A stretch of 64,000 nucleotides of DNA from Seriola aureovittata (Eukaryota > Chordata > Actinopteri > Carangiformes > Carangidae): positions 12,425,001 to 12,489,000 of the forward strand of contig NC_079378.1 in assembly GCF_021018895.1 (NCBI RefSeq), written 5' to 3'. Each line of letters opens with the position of its first letter. The stretch's first letter is position 1. The notes below the pieces were generated by a model that ran no database searches, had not been told where the DNA came from, and was given only the letters and a program-made list of their open reading frames with translations. The position numbers were made by a program, and so were the translations under genes. Shown one piece after another: positions 11,501-24,900 of the stretch.

Positions 11501-14500
11501 AAAATCGTGCTTATTTGTCCCGTAAATTCATACCTGAAGAGCGAGAGAGCAACCAGATAGAAGCAGGTATTTTTGAGGCATGCGATGTCAGTACAAATAG
11601 TTAATGCTGTCATTCACTGACATTTTCAAACTCACAGGGATGAATTACTTTGTTGTCACATGTAGTAAAACTTTAAGAAAGGAAATGGACAAGACGCTGA
11701 CCAGCACAACAGAGCCGTCTGCCTAGCTTCTCACTTCATTCCCAGCATACCTCTGTGCAGCCATGCCTTTCACATGGGAGGTTTTTTTTCCTGTTTGAGC
11801 GTGGCGTCACCGTCACCATCAGGATCTGCTGTCTGCAAAGGTTTAGATGTTGTTGATGTGTATGATGTTGGTATAGAGGGCTGTTGACCAAAAACACATC
11901 ACACTGATTGATGGATTTATATGGAGTCCGGCTGTTTAGCTTGACCTGCCTTTATCTGAACAACACTTGACCTGTGTTGTAGTGTGACCTCGGTTAAAAC
12001 TGGATTATAACATGAATGGTCCTCCAAGGGCTGGATCTCTTCCCAGCCTAATGGCCTGCGCTGCTGGGCTTTACTGTACGTGCAGCACGGTGTCCTGTGG
12101 CTAAAAGATGGATACAGTTGAGAGGATGAGGATGAGATGGGATGTGGAAGTGTGTATGATGGTGATGATGATATTAATGATTGTAGGGGTAGTTTAAATG
12201 CTGGATGTGGATTGGGTTGCATACGTTGAAACATAAGGATGAATAAGTTGAAAGGTGGGGGGATGGTTGTGTTGGCTCTCAGGAGGTAGAAGTGTGGTCT
12301 TCTACATATCAAAGGGTCTTGCTTACATCCCAACTCCACCCTCGACCCCCAACGGTGTGTGAGCGTGTGTGTGCCTCTGCTCCCGGTAAGCCGAGTATTG
12401 ACACACAGCTGTCAAGAGAGCTGATCCAGACTCTCTATGGGGGATCAGCGTGCATCACAGCGGCACAGAAGTGGCTAAAAAAAAAATCAAAGAAACATCA
12501 AACCACAAGGTTTCACTCACTTTACTGGTTCTGAAGTTTATTTTTATTTATTAATGTTTGCACATAAAAATGCATCAGTGTAAAAGATATATGCACAGAA
12601 ATGTTAAACACACATGAACATAAAGATAAAAAAAGAAATTAACTGAGAGGTGGGAAGCTGAAGGCCTCTCTTTAAACTTAAAGTTCAAAAGAAACATAGA
12701 TTGTATTTATTATAAATAATAAGAAACTGAACACAAATTACAGGACAAAAAAAATACAAAAATGGGAAGAAAATTGCCTAATTCCTTCATTGTAACTGGG
12801 AAGAAACCAATGTTTAATATGCTTTCAAAATAGAAATGAAGATGATGAATGTTGGACAGTTTGAACTCTGTAGTGTCATTTTAGAGTGTTCTTTCATTGT
12901 CTTTGAATTTTATGAAACTGAATATAAATTAATATTTTAGTCTAATTAAATTGACCTACAGGGATAAACATCCCTACAGGGGCTCAACAAACATTTACCT
13001 GTAAAGCTAAAAGGCACCAACTGTTGCCGTCTCTCCCCTCTGCTGTGCTGTGGCAGGCAGAGCCAGCCAGTCTATCCTGGCCTGTCCCCCTGTGGATTCA
13101 GGCAACCCTACTCCTCCAACCTCCCCAGCGCCTCCTCCTACTCCAGGTACCGTAGCTGGCTGGTTGGACCAGCCCAGAAAGGAAAAAAAATAAAAATCAA
13201 GCAACGCTCTGCATCATCGACTCCTGTTTACAGCACATTTAAAATGCCTGAGCAGGAGCTTTCCATTCACCATGGCAAACCCCTGCTCACTCCCTCCGTG
13301 AGCTTCCATTGGGCAGCTGCTGTAAAAGTCATTTTAGAGCCAGTGTGCAGTAAACAGGACGAGTTCAATGTTTCGCCAAAAAACAAGCCGAGTCAAGGCA
13401 AACTGAGCCGAGCCAAGCTAACCACTGCTGCAGAATACAAAAGGCTGACATGCACACACGCACGCACACGGAAACACACACACACTTTTCTACCTTGAGT
13501 ACCATCAGAGCATTAACTGCTTTTATCTTGCTATCGTTGGCTTTTATCTCTTTTCGACTCTTTGTTATTTATGCTCCTGATCTATAACACTCACTAATAA
13601 AACTAAATTTAAAAAGCTAATGTTCTGTCAGATTTTGTGATGCCATCCAATGCAGCAGGTTTGTTTTTCTCCCAGGGAGACACAGGAGCACTGAACCTAT
13701 TAGTGTGAGCCCTGTGACCCCGCTGTGAGTTTGATGTTTAGTCGTAGTCAGTATTTGCTTAAGACTCATTTGAACCTGAACCACAGTTTAATGTTCTCTG
13801 TATACACACACTGGATTTAAGTGCTCGGTGCTCGCAAAAGACAGATGCTTTCTCAGCTGCGTCGCTTTGCCTGTCTGTCAGGTTGTCTGCTGCGTTTCAA
13901 GCACAAGGCCTCAATCCTGTGGAGTTAACCAGCCTGTCACACGGTCTGTTTTAGACCTGCACCGTGCCACATAGGTGGGGAGTTTTTAAACTGCAATTGT
14001 GTAAAAGCTCAGATGATCACAAAAACTTAAAAGCCAATCTAAATTTATGAATTCAAATGGAGAAAATGGTTAATTACCATCCAACCTTTAACCTGAGCTC
14101 CGAGGGGAAATGCATCCTCTGTATTCAGAATAAACATTAATTGCAAGTCTTTATCTATGCAAGTAGTTCATTATATATTTCTTTTACTAGTGCCTTAATT
14201 TGTCAAGTGCAGTAAACCCCACCTATAGGCTGCTGCTCCACGCAGGTTAAAACAAACACTATGAATATTTTTTTACTTATTATTTGACCCGACGCTCACT
14301 CGACTGCAGCTGATGCTTACTGCTGCTTTCCTGTCAGTCAGACTCTACTTTGCTCCACTTATCTCTAGAGCATTTGAAGGTGCTGAAAGAAACTTGTTTT
14401 TTTTGTTTTGTTTTGTTTTGTTTTTTTTTACTCATAAGAACATCTACTGATACTTTAATCTGAGAAATTCAAGGAACAAATATCTGGAAGTAAAATCCCA

Positions 14501-17500
14501 CAAATTGTATCTTTTAGACTAAATGAATAGATTTGGATCATACTCACTATTTCACTCAAGGCAGTGTTTCAAGATATGAGGGACTACTGTCCTTGTCTCC
14601 CCACATCTCAGTAAGGCAAGGACGCCCTCTAGTGATTACAAATGCATATATCTTTATCTTATCCTATCTTACGGAATTAAGAAACCAAATCACACGTTTT
14701 AAGATCCATAGCAAGGCAAAAATCCCACCTCACGCGACACGTTGACATAACATCACTTTCAGCACCAAGATGATCTTTTCATGCTTTCAGGCGCATTGCT
14801 TATCAAAACTCTCGCTCTTGCTTTCACACACCGTCTTCTCTGCCCCATGATTCAACGCATTTCTCTGAGCTGACTAAGACTTTTTTTTTTTTTTTGTCAC
14901 TCTCTATCTCTTGTCTATCTGTCTCCCTCCACCCTTCTCTCTTCTTCCTCTGTCTTTCTTTTTTTTCCCCCTCCACCAGGTTCCCTCACTCTCTGATGTT
15001 GGGCCCATCAGGCATGCATCCTACAGGGATCCCCCACCCGGCCATAGTGCCCCCTACAGGCAAACAGGAGCACGACCAGTATGACAGGGGCATGTACGTG
15101 TAAGTATTGTTCATGTTTCTTACTAATTTTCCCTTAACCTTTAATTAATGTTTTGAGATATTAATTCTGCTATCAATATGGAAAAAATAAAACTTTTTAC
15201 ATATGGTATGGTATGTTGCTTTAGACTTTAAATGGAAAATATCTTACAAAAGGACAATTAAATGAATGAAATTATGGATAAAAAAAGTACATGTATTTTC
15301 ATTAACCTCAACTCATTTTCCTCTTTTAAATAAGTAGCTTTAAATTATTCATGCTGTCTGACAGTTAATCCTGTGATGCTGTATAAGAGCCACTGTTGGT
15401 GAGCTGTAAAACTAGATTTAAAAAGAACATCATAATATTTCAAGATAAAAGTTGCAATGCTTAAGGAATAAATCTGCAATATTTTTAGAAAAAAATTTAA
15501 AAAATCTTTTACATTTTACCATTAAGTGCCACATTATCAGAGGTTTTAGCACTACTGAAGTGAAAGGAAAACAATTACATGATTATGAGTCACATGTGTT
15601 TTGTAGCAGTGACTAGAGCACAGTGGGGGACCTGGCTTCCTCCAGACAGAGATCAAAACAAGTTTGCTTAAGGATTAAAGCACAGTGAGCGTCTAAAAAA
15701 TCTGTGAAAGGTAGCCAGAATGAACTGTTGTACTAGTTTGCTGTTTATTGAGTGAAAATAAATGCTCTGCTCAAATCCTGCTAATACCCCAAGGCCAAAA
15801 AAAAGGAAAGAGAAATGTGCTAAAGCTAAAGAATGCACAAGTAATATAATAATGTGATACTTGTGTTCTTGAAATAACTTTTTTTTCTCAAAATATTCCA
15901 AGTTGAAATCTCAGGTTGTTTTTATTTCCAACAGTGGCCCTTATACTGTTGCATGTTCCAAATCTTCACTGAAGATGATGATGTTTACACAGTGTAAAAT
16001 ATCAAGACCCACTTTTTATGGATACACGGATGATTTATGATGTCTGTGTTGTCTTATGTTCACTGTAGCGTACTTCTTTAATACACAAATGGCCAAAACA
16101 GAATATGACTCTCTCTCCATCTTTGCTCTCAAATTCCTTCAACAAACCCCCCTCACCCAACACCAGGAAGCAGCAGGTGGAGCCCAAGCGGGAGAAGGAG
16201 CCCAAGAAGCCGGTCATCAAGAAACCCCTGAACGCCTTCATGCTCTACATGAAGGAGATGAGGGCAAAGGTCATCGCAGAGTGCACGTTAAAGGAGAGCG
16301 CCGCCATCAACCAGATTCTGGGGCGGAGGGTGAGCAATGCACACACACACACACGCACACACACACACAACTACATGGAGATAAATCCTGTTTCCAGGTC
16401 AGTCTGTAATTTCACACATGAGGAACATAAGAGGACTGTAGTAATGTGAACTCTGTTTCCCTCACATATTGGTGCTACTGAGATTATACAACCCAGACTG
16501 GTGCTACTGGGATCCTGAAGAATGATATATGTGATAAAAATTTGTGGAATAAATTACTGCTTACAGTCTATGTTGCTACATCTATATGTTCTTTTAAATG
16601 TCAGCCTTTTTAAACTTGCCTTTAACTGATGTGTATGACTTTTATATCTCCTGATCAATATTTAATTATTTTATTCAGAGACTGCATAGTTCAGTAGATG
16701 GTAAAGGTGAGGCGTGATTAGATGTAAGATTTTCTCTCACTGTTTGTTGTTGTCTTTTTTTGTGTGTGTGTTTGTGTTTTTGTGTGTCTCCAGTGGCATG
16801 CGCTGACCCGGGAAGAGCAGGCCAAGTACTACGAGTTGGCCAGGAAAGAGAGACAACTCCACATGCAGCTCTACCCGACCTGGTCTGCCAGGGACAACTA
16901 TGTAAGGGCTTCCTGTTCTGCTCTTTCTCCTCCTCCTCCTCCTCCTCCTCCTCACTGAATGTTTTCTTTTGCCATTAAAACTCCTGGTACTACATCAGTG
17001 TAATCCACAAGAGGAAAAAAAAAAAAAAAAACATGTTATCATTTTCCCGAGCTCATTGTAAAAACAAAACCAGGAAGATGTAAAAGTTTTAGGACGAGGA
17101 GGAACTCTGACTAAATGTGATGCAAAATTGTGGAAAAGTCATGAATTTTACATGGGTTGTCATGGGAACCATATCTAGAGTAAAGAAGTCATTTGGTTGC
17201 TACGGTTACAACATTGAACTTGTTGCAAATAGAGATGTAATTAGAGTAGAATAGTGTAATGATTTGTTTTTTAAAATATGTATGTAATATGTTGTATTGC
17301 CTCACAATTATTAGGCAGTGAAAACGTTTGCTTTTAAATCATTATATTAGAGTAAAGCTATTAAATTATAAACATAATCCATTAAACCTACTTTTCATTA
17401 CATTGTCGACCTATATCTCATTAAAGAGAAAAATGTCCCTCAAATAATTAAAAAGAAATATATTAACTTGTTCAACTATAGTGTTTGTGCTGCAAATCTT

Positions 17501-19817
17501 TTTTTTTTTTTTTTTTAATTTCTGAAGTTCATAAAAGCAAATTGAGAGAGCTATTTCTACTGTGGCAGTTTATGACATTGTCCAGTATTTATTAAATGAG
17601 TAGCGACACACTCACTCACTCATCAAAAGCTGAGTTTGACATTAAACAATTCCTAGAAGCAGAGAGCTAAATCTGAGAAAATGATCAAATGTGAGAAGCT
17701 CTGGAAAGAACAAAACAGTTGATGAAACAAAAACCAGGAACCGGTCCAACCTCTCGACTTCTTTTCTCTCTGCTTTGATTCCCTGTAAATTAAGGCAAGA
17801 TGCAAAAACAGAACAGGATAAGTTCAATAAAACAAATCTGGGTTTGATAATATTTGTTGTTCTTACCTCAGAGCTGGAAGAAATTACTTACTTCACTTAC
17901 TGGCTACTGCCTCTACAACCTGCATGAATATTGGCTCCCAGACATGTCAGTCAAAAGTCATAAAAAAAAAATATATAACGACACACTTTTATGGCATGGA
18001 TTTATTAAATAAGTTTCCCAGAATCCAGGGGTAAAATCAAACCTGTGTGGTGCATGCATTTTAGTCTAATGTTTTGGGGATGTGCTGTGTCTGGGCTGCT
18101 GTGTGCCTCTCACTTGTCAGTTTGCTGTTGAACTCTTGCAGGAGGCGGGCCTTAGCGGGGTCGCAGGGGAAAAGAGTAAAGCTGATTGGGTAGGGACACG
18201 TCTTATGGTGGATTTATGCCTCTGTGGTGGGAAAAAATGAGTATGTGAAGAGCTGCATGAAAGGGGTTGTGGGTACTCCTGTGCAAAGTTTGCATGCACC
18301 TTCCAAAAAAACCTTAATGACTCACACACATCAGCCACACAAACAACACACAGGCAACAGCAGCTGCAGAAAGAAAGTCCCATTGGTCAGTTATGGATCC
18401 ATGTCACTACGTCTTGCACGTTGGTTACGAGTGTGACACACAGAGGTATAAATCAACCCGTTTTGCTTAACTAACAGAGAGCAGGGCCGCATGGCTGGCC
18501 TCACTGCCTCACTGCCTTGGTTTTTCATTTACTTATTATTTTATTTTTTATGGGAACATTTTCAAAAGTAGAGCACCTCACTTTTGTCAGTACAGCTAGA
18601 CAATAAATGACACATGGTGTGATTAAACAGAAACATAACCTTTTGACACAGCACTTAGCAGTGATGTAGCAGTCATTTGCTTTCATAATAATTTCAGGTT
18701 GAAGTAAATCTCTAAATGTGTGAAGAAAATGTGTCAATCAACTAAATCATCTTTTAATTGTGGCACAAATTGCTTTTTAGTCACGTTAGATATCTGGCAG
18801 AGAGGTAACCTGTTTCCGCTTTTCTCTGCTGTACTATCTTGTTTCTCTTTAGCTGACCAAGCTGAACTCTGTACACAGGCATGTATGGCACACGGGGTAT
18901 GGTGACACTTTGCTTGGGCTGTGGTTTATAACACGTTCATAACGTCTGAAGGAAGTGCATCATATCATAAACATGGACACTGATTCAGTTCTAGTGTCAT
19001 TCTTCACTTGTTGTTTTTTGTTTGTTTTTTTCAATCACATGTTTATGCCGTAGCTGATGGAGGAGGGCATTGGCAGTTTTTTTTAGCATTTTTTCAAAAT
19101 AAAAGTCCCAACCCTGTCTGGGGAGAATGCAGCTAAAAAAACAAACATCCTTGTATTCTGTCCAGAATATGTTTATAAACCAGAGCTCAAGTAAACTGTG
19201 ACCATAGGTGGAGAAGCTACTGCTGAATGCATTGAGCTTTGGGCGCAGCATAACACTGTGGACTCTGTCTGCTTAGTTCATAGGGGTAAATGTTGTGGCT
19301 TAGTACAGTGTTTACTCATGCTGTATTTAACTAAAGGGACAACAGGCAGGCAACTTTATACTGCATGTTTAACCTTTTTCTGATGATAATGACAGGAATG
19401 CATTACGCTTTATAACCTGTGATCATTCTGCAATAGTTCAGCAGCAGCCAAAACGAACCAGTTATTCATGAATGCAAAAAGGCATAGACGTAGAGCAGCA
19501 GGGTCTGCTGGGCACATATGTATAGACTCGAGCTGTGTGATGACGACATATATACAAGCATGCAGGTCCTCTAGCTTGTGTTTAAAATATTGCCTGCTTT
19601 ATTTCATGAAACCTCCTCACTCCCCATCACCTCTGCGGTTAAAAGAAAAAAAACAACAAAAAAACAGAACAGTCACTGGACCTACTAGCAAAACAGGAAG
19701 TGAAGAAGTTCCACATATCACCCCTGCAGCTGTGGAGGGTCTCTCCTCCAACTCACTCAAACTTAAAAAAAAAAAAAAAACAACCTACATGTAGTGTATG
19801 CACACACATGGACACAC

Positions 19818-19852
<35 letters not shown>

Positions 19853-21850
19853 TACGCCCACAGACATAAAGCTTCAGAGAGGTGCAGTTGCAAGAGGAGT
19901 TGTTGTAACCACATAGACACAATGCTGACAGCGAGCTGAGGAGGGCAGACATTTGACACGTAGGCGGTAGATTTCTGTACCCACATCCTTCATCATCTCA
20001 CCCAAATATGAGGCCTCACTTCACCATCACTGGATCTGTGTGAACAGCTCTGATGTTTATCTCAACAGCTACGCAGTACAATCAGCCCAGAGACGATGAA
20101 ATATGAACACAAATAGAAGACTTCTGGTTATAAGTTAATCTTTAAAATGCCTTTTTAAAGCTGTTTTTTTTTTTTTTTTTGGGAGGGGGTCTCGGATCTT
20201 TTCAACAGTTATTTTTGAGCACAGGTTTTTGCATGAATGGTGTTTACAAAGACCGTAGTAATGCAAAGTATTTTCTTTTGTTTGTTTTTCTTTATCTTTC
20301 TTGCTTTTTTCTTGCCTTTGTAAAGCACTGAAGATGGTTGCCTGTTTTCTGCTCTTCACTTTGCACTTTTGCAATAGATTTAAATGTTACATAAGAAACC
20401 TCGGCTTTTCATACAGTGCAGATTCTTGTTTGGGACCAGGTCTCACTCTCAAAGCCAGATCTCACATTAGGGTAGTAAACAAACATATTAAGCTAATGAT
20501 GAAATCCAGAAATTCTTTATGGAGGTCAAACCAGACACATCAATTCATAAAGACAGGACAGAACAGCAGTACAGTCCAATTATCTTTGCTAATGACTGGC
20601 TGATCAACTAATCAAAGTGTGTTATCCTGTTTGAGACAAACCAGAGAAACTGGGTGTATCAGCCACAGTCAAAAATCTGCTCATAGTTTTCAGCCCTGAT
20701 GGTGAATTTGTAACAATTCAAGTCCTTTCATCAGCTAAGCCAAACTCATGTCTCTGTGGGATGTTCTTTTTTTTTTTTTTCAACAGGGCAAGAAGAAGAG
20801 GAGAAAAAGGGAGAAGCAACAGGACTCCAACACAGGTAAACACCCAATGGTAAAACATTTAATCTCTCCCTTCAGGTCAGATACCATGACAACATGTTTC
20901 AGTACGAGGAAAACAAATAGCCAGTGTCAATTCTGCAGTATTTGAGAGAATTCAGTTAAGCTTGAAGTTGCGTTGGCGCAGTGTAGTGTTGGTGTCTTTG
21001 AGGCAGGATGTGTCTCTAACGTCAAACCACCCACCCACTCTGTTTTCCACGTAACCTGAATTACAATCATTTTAATCCCCGGTGCAAAAAACTTTATGTC
21101 CTTATCTTAGCTGGTTAACATTTGAAATGTCAGTCAGACGTCAAAGCAGTTTTCCCTTTTCCTTCACCACATCAAGTCGATCAAAAATATTTTCTCATCT
21201 ATTATCTTAAACCAATGAAGTGATGAAAGCACACATCCTCAGTAGATCACATACTGTACACGTGTGTTCATGCCAACACTGTGGCAGTAACTCGCATTAG
21301 CACCAAGCATCCAAAGTGAGAGAATAAGAGCTGGTAGTAGTAGTTCCAAAGTTAAATAATGCAAATCTTAAATGGCATGCAGGCCAACTCGGGTGTTTAG
21401 AGATTGGTAAAAAAATATAGATGATGTTAGTTAGTTAGTTAGTATGGTCAGCTGATGAATGAGCCACTCATGGTGAAGCATGAATGACTGCAAGTATAAT
21501 TCGACTGGACTGACGCTGTGCAGCTGATTGAAAATCCTAGAAAACAAATGCAGAAAATGCCAAGATTTTCGACTAAACGTCTGGTGTGAATCCTAAAACT
21601 TATCATGGGCATCATTAAGTCCAGCTCCAGCATCAAACAGAGACCGTAGGAATGTGTATTTCTGGATTTCCTCCAGAGATTAAGCAGTTTATGACTGTTC
21701 TGTGTCCAGTGACTGAAAACCGTAATAAAATCCTGTACTAACAGATGCCACAGCATGGCTGCCCTCTCTGAGATGCTCTGTGTCTCTCTGTATGCCTTAA
21801 CTGCCTGTTTCCAGGATGACTGACATTTGTTTCACTTAGTTTTGTGTGTT

Positions 21851-21920
<70 letters not shown>

Positions 21921-24900
21921 TTTGTGTGTGTTGGGTGGTTATTCTGGTGGTTGTTGATGTTTTGCTGTGCTGTAACCAGCTACTAACAGTTTGACTTGAC
22001 GGCTCTCTCTGAACGGACTGCCCTGTCGGTGCTTTTCCCTGCTCTGACAAGCTCTTGTGTCTCTCTCTTCCTTTATCCTCTTCTTCTGTCTTTACCTCTC
22101 TTCCCTCTGTCCTTCGCCATCTAACCTTCTTGTTCTTCTGCTCCCCTCTGTTTTTCTTTTTTTCCTCCCTCTTGTTTTGCGCATGCTGTGTATTGTGCTC
22201 AGACCCGGGCTCTCCTAAGAAATGCCGGGCTCGCTTCGGCCTCAACCAACAAACGGACTGGTGCGGTCCTTGCAGGTGTGTACCAAACATCCACACCCCC
22301 ACCCACTCCATCGCACCGCACTGCTGCCATTCCAGCCAACTCCTCATCTCTCGTCCCATCTAACCATCTGTTCATCGGAGCATCATTTCTGTCTGATGCA
22401 GTTATTCAAACGTTTCTCAAAGGCAGAGCTGCTCTGGAGGTAGAAATTATGTCCTCAATGTTATCACCTTCACAAGCTCTCATGATTTATTTTCCTCTTC
22501 TCTTACCCTTTGGCCTTTTTGTTAGTCTTGCACTAGTTACTGAATTAAGTTAACAATCTCCACCCACCAAGCCAATGAGATTATGTCTGCCTCGAGACCA
22601 GCTCCACCTCTGAAAAATGTTTGAAAACCCAAACTGAGCTCTGCATGCATGTCTGTCACTAACTTGCTGCTCGGCAAAATCATTAGATCCATAAATATGT
22701 AGTTATATAGTAAAAAAATAAATACACTGTATAAACATTTTCACAGTTGAAAAAGTATCCAAACCTACTCCTCCAGCACAGTCTACTTCTCTGCTGATTT
22801 TGACTGGAATATCACTTTTAAGTCAGTAACATAACGCTCCACATTATAAAGGGTTAATGTCAGGATTACTGTTCCAGGATCTGTAATCTTTTCAGGTCCA
22901 AAAACGTATCCGTTAACTCTAAATAAGGCGTCACAGGTGAATAAAAACACTTGACCCAGATTCTCATCTTCTCCCGTTTCATTGTTATGTCGATGTCTCG
23001 TCAAAGGTCAAAAGTGGTTTGGATTCTGCAGCCTGTTACGATGCATTGCATCATGTAGGCCCTGTAAAGTTAATGTGGTTAAAGGGGGAATACCACTCAA
23101 TAAAAAAGCTGTCAGAAAGTGTTCGCAGAGCAGTTACCTGGCGCTCAAAAAACATACCTGGTACATGTTAGAGGAGGGATACCAAAAAGTAACGCTGAGC
23201 TTTTGAACTTTTGTACTTTTTTATTACAGTACTGAAATCAACACTGCACAGAAATGAGGCATTTCATTTTGTTCCTGGCAACTCCACGTGTTCTGACAGA
23301 TTTATGAATTCGCACAAGTTCAAATCGTAAAATGCTCAAAAGTCAGACACTCCTAGATGGAAAAAAAAACATTCAAATTGTTATTGCAACTTGTAAATTC
23401 AGGCTACAGTTAGAGTTCTTGTGGGATTTTGAAAAACATCCGACACAAAGCCATTACAATGATAGAACTTATATCTTGTTGGGTAGCGTCCCTCACATAA
23501 GCATCAGCAGCTAATACCAATTTTCACCCAGGCTGTAAATGCCCAAACTTGTACAAAATATTTCAACCCTAACATTTAAGTTATTGTAGCTAAAGCCCTT
23601 GATCAGATGCAAATGGTGCTGAGTTGAATAAATTAGATGATGCTGGGAACTTGCTTGAAAATAAAGCTGGGAATTTCCCAGTTTGTAAGCACAGGGTTTG
23701 TCTCAGTCAGCAGGAGTATTATTTTTGAAATACTTAGTGTTATAATAGTAAAACAGGAAACTTGGTTTACAAATATTAGTATTAATTTAGTGATCAAGCA
23801 CCCTGGCAGCGCAAGGGGATTTATTCATCTGCCAGTGCTGTGCATCCAAACAACACTGATCCAAGTGGGGTTTTTTTTTCCCTTTTCTCAAAAATTGTAA
23901 CAATTTCAGTTCTCTTTCTCTGTAATAAAGCAGACACATGGTAACAGTACAATATAAATCATCAGATGGGGAGGGGGGGGGCTGTCACCACCTCATACTG
24001 CTCTGGTTTAGTCACACCAGGATTTACAGTAGACGACAGCCGACGGCTTCACTGCAGGAGTCAGGAATCTGTGTGGTTCTGCAGAAAACGCTTCTACCAC
24101 AACAACACTGTAGCAACCCCGTCGTCTTCCCCACCATCACGTCATGGAAACCTGAGTGTGTGTGTGCGCGCGCGTGCGTGTGTGCATGTGTGTGTGCGTG
24201 TGTGTGTTTCGGTTTGAGAGAACAAAGGGGGGTGAATGTGGTTAGAGCAAATCCTTATCACCACAGCTCAACGCACATACACACTCCCTGCAGCTTTGCA
24301 TTTTGACAGCGTTCTCATGCCCATCTGCTTTCAACTTTCTCCATTCATGCGATGTGGTAATGGGCGCCTTTTGATGGTGAACTCTAACATTTAGAAATCA
24401 CTTTCTGTTGCACTCTTCCTCCCGCTCTCCCTCTTTCTCTGTCTAAATATGGCCTAGCGCCTTTCCTTGCGGTTAAACCTGGTGACTCATATCATATTCT
24501 GGTAATGATCATGGGATCCTGTTAACTGCTTTGATGCTGCACTCAGTGGTACACAAGTCTGCTTTTGAATATAACACCTCACTAAGTACAGCACTTCACT
24601 GCTGCTGTATATTAGGCAGATGCAGTGAGTTTGGTGCAGACCAGGACGATAGTGTACATGGGTGATTAATACGACCTTATAATGTTTCAGGACACTGTGT
24701 CAACACCATGTGGTCGGGAGGTCACTAATAGTGCTAAATAAAAACAATAACACTTGTATAGCATATTAATTATATTAATTGGAAGGATGAGTGGTATTCC
24801 CTGCTCTCAAATAATAAACTGTTTATCATTACACAGTTGCATTAACCAACACAAATATAAATTCCCTTCGCTTCTTGCTGAGAGTTTGATGAAAGGATCA

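Larger units (their letters stand above)
8543..13056 (+). other. tcf7 intron, no further exon seen
   Basis: A 4.5-kb intron. It carries CT/CA repeats at its 5' end and two copies of dispersed family A (about 8,695-8,890 and 9,120-9,450). The rest looks unique and AT-rich with no recognised exon. A GC-richer patch at about 10,880-10,960 could be conserved non-coding DNA, but nothing in the sequence proves it. Confidence 0.7.

Noticed and set aside
16927..16954. (CTC)n after tcf7 exon e read as Pro-rich coding sequence
   Set aside because: The donor TAT|GTAAGG precedes it, and the next exon continues the basic tail in phase 0, so it is intronic.
22188..22553. 121-codon + strand open frame across the tcf7 C-clamp exon
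   Set aside because: It is out of frame with the C-clamp codons; the correct frame is fixed by KKCRARFG and by the flanking exons.
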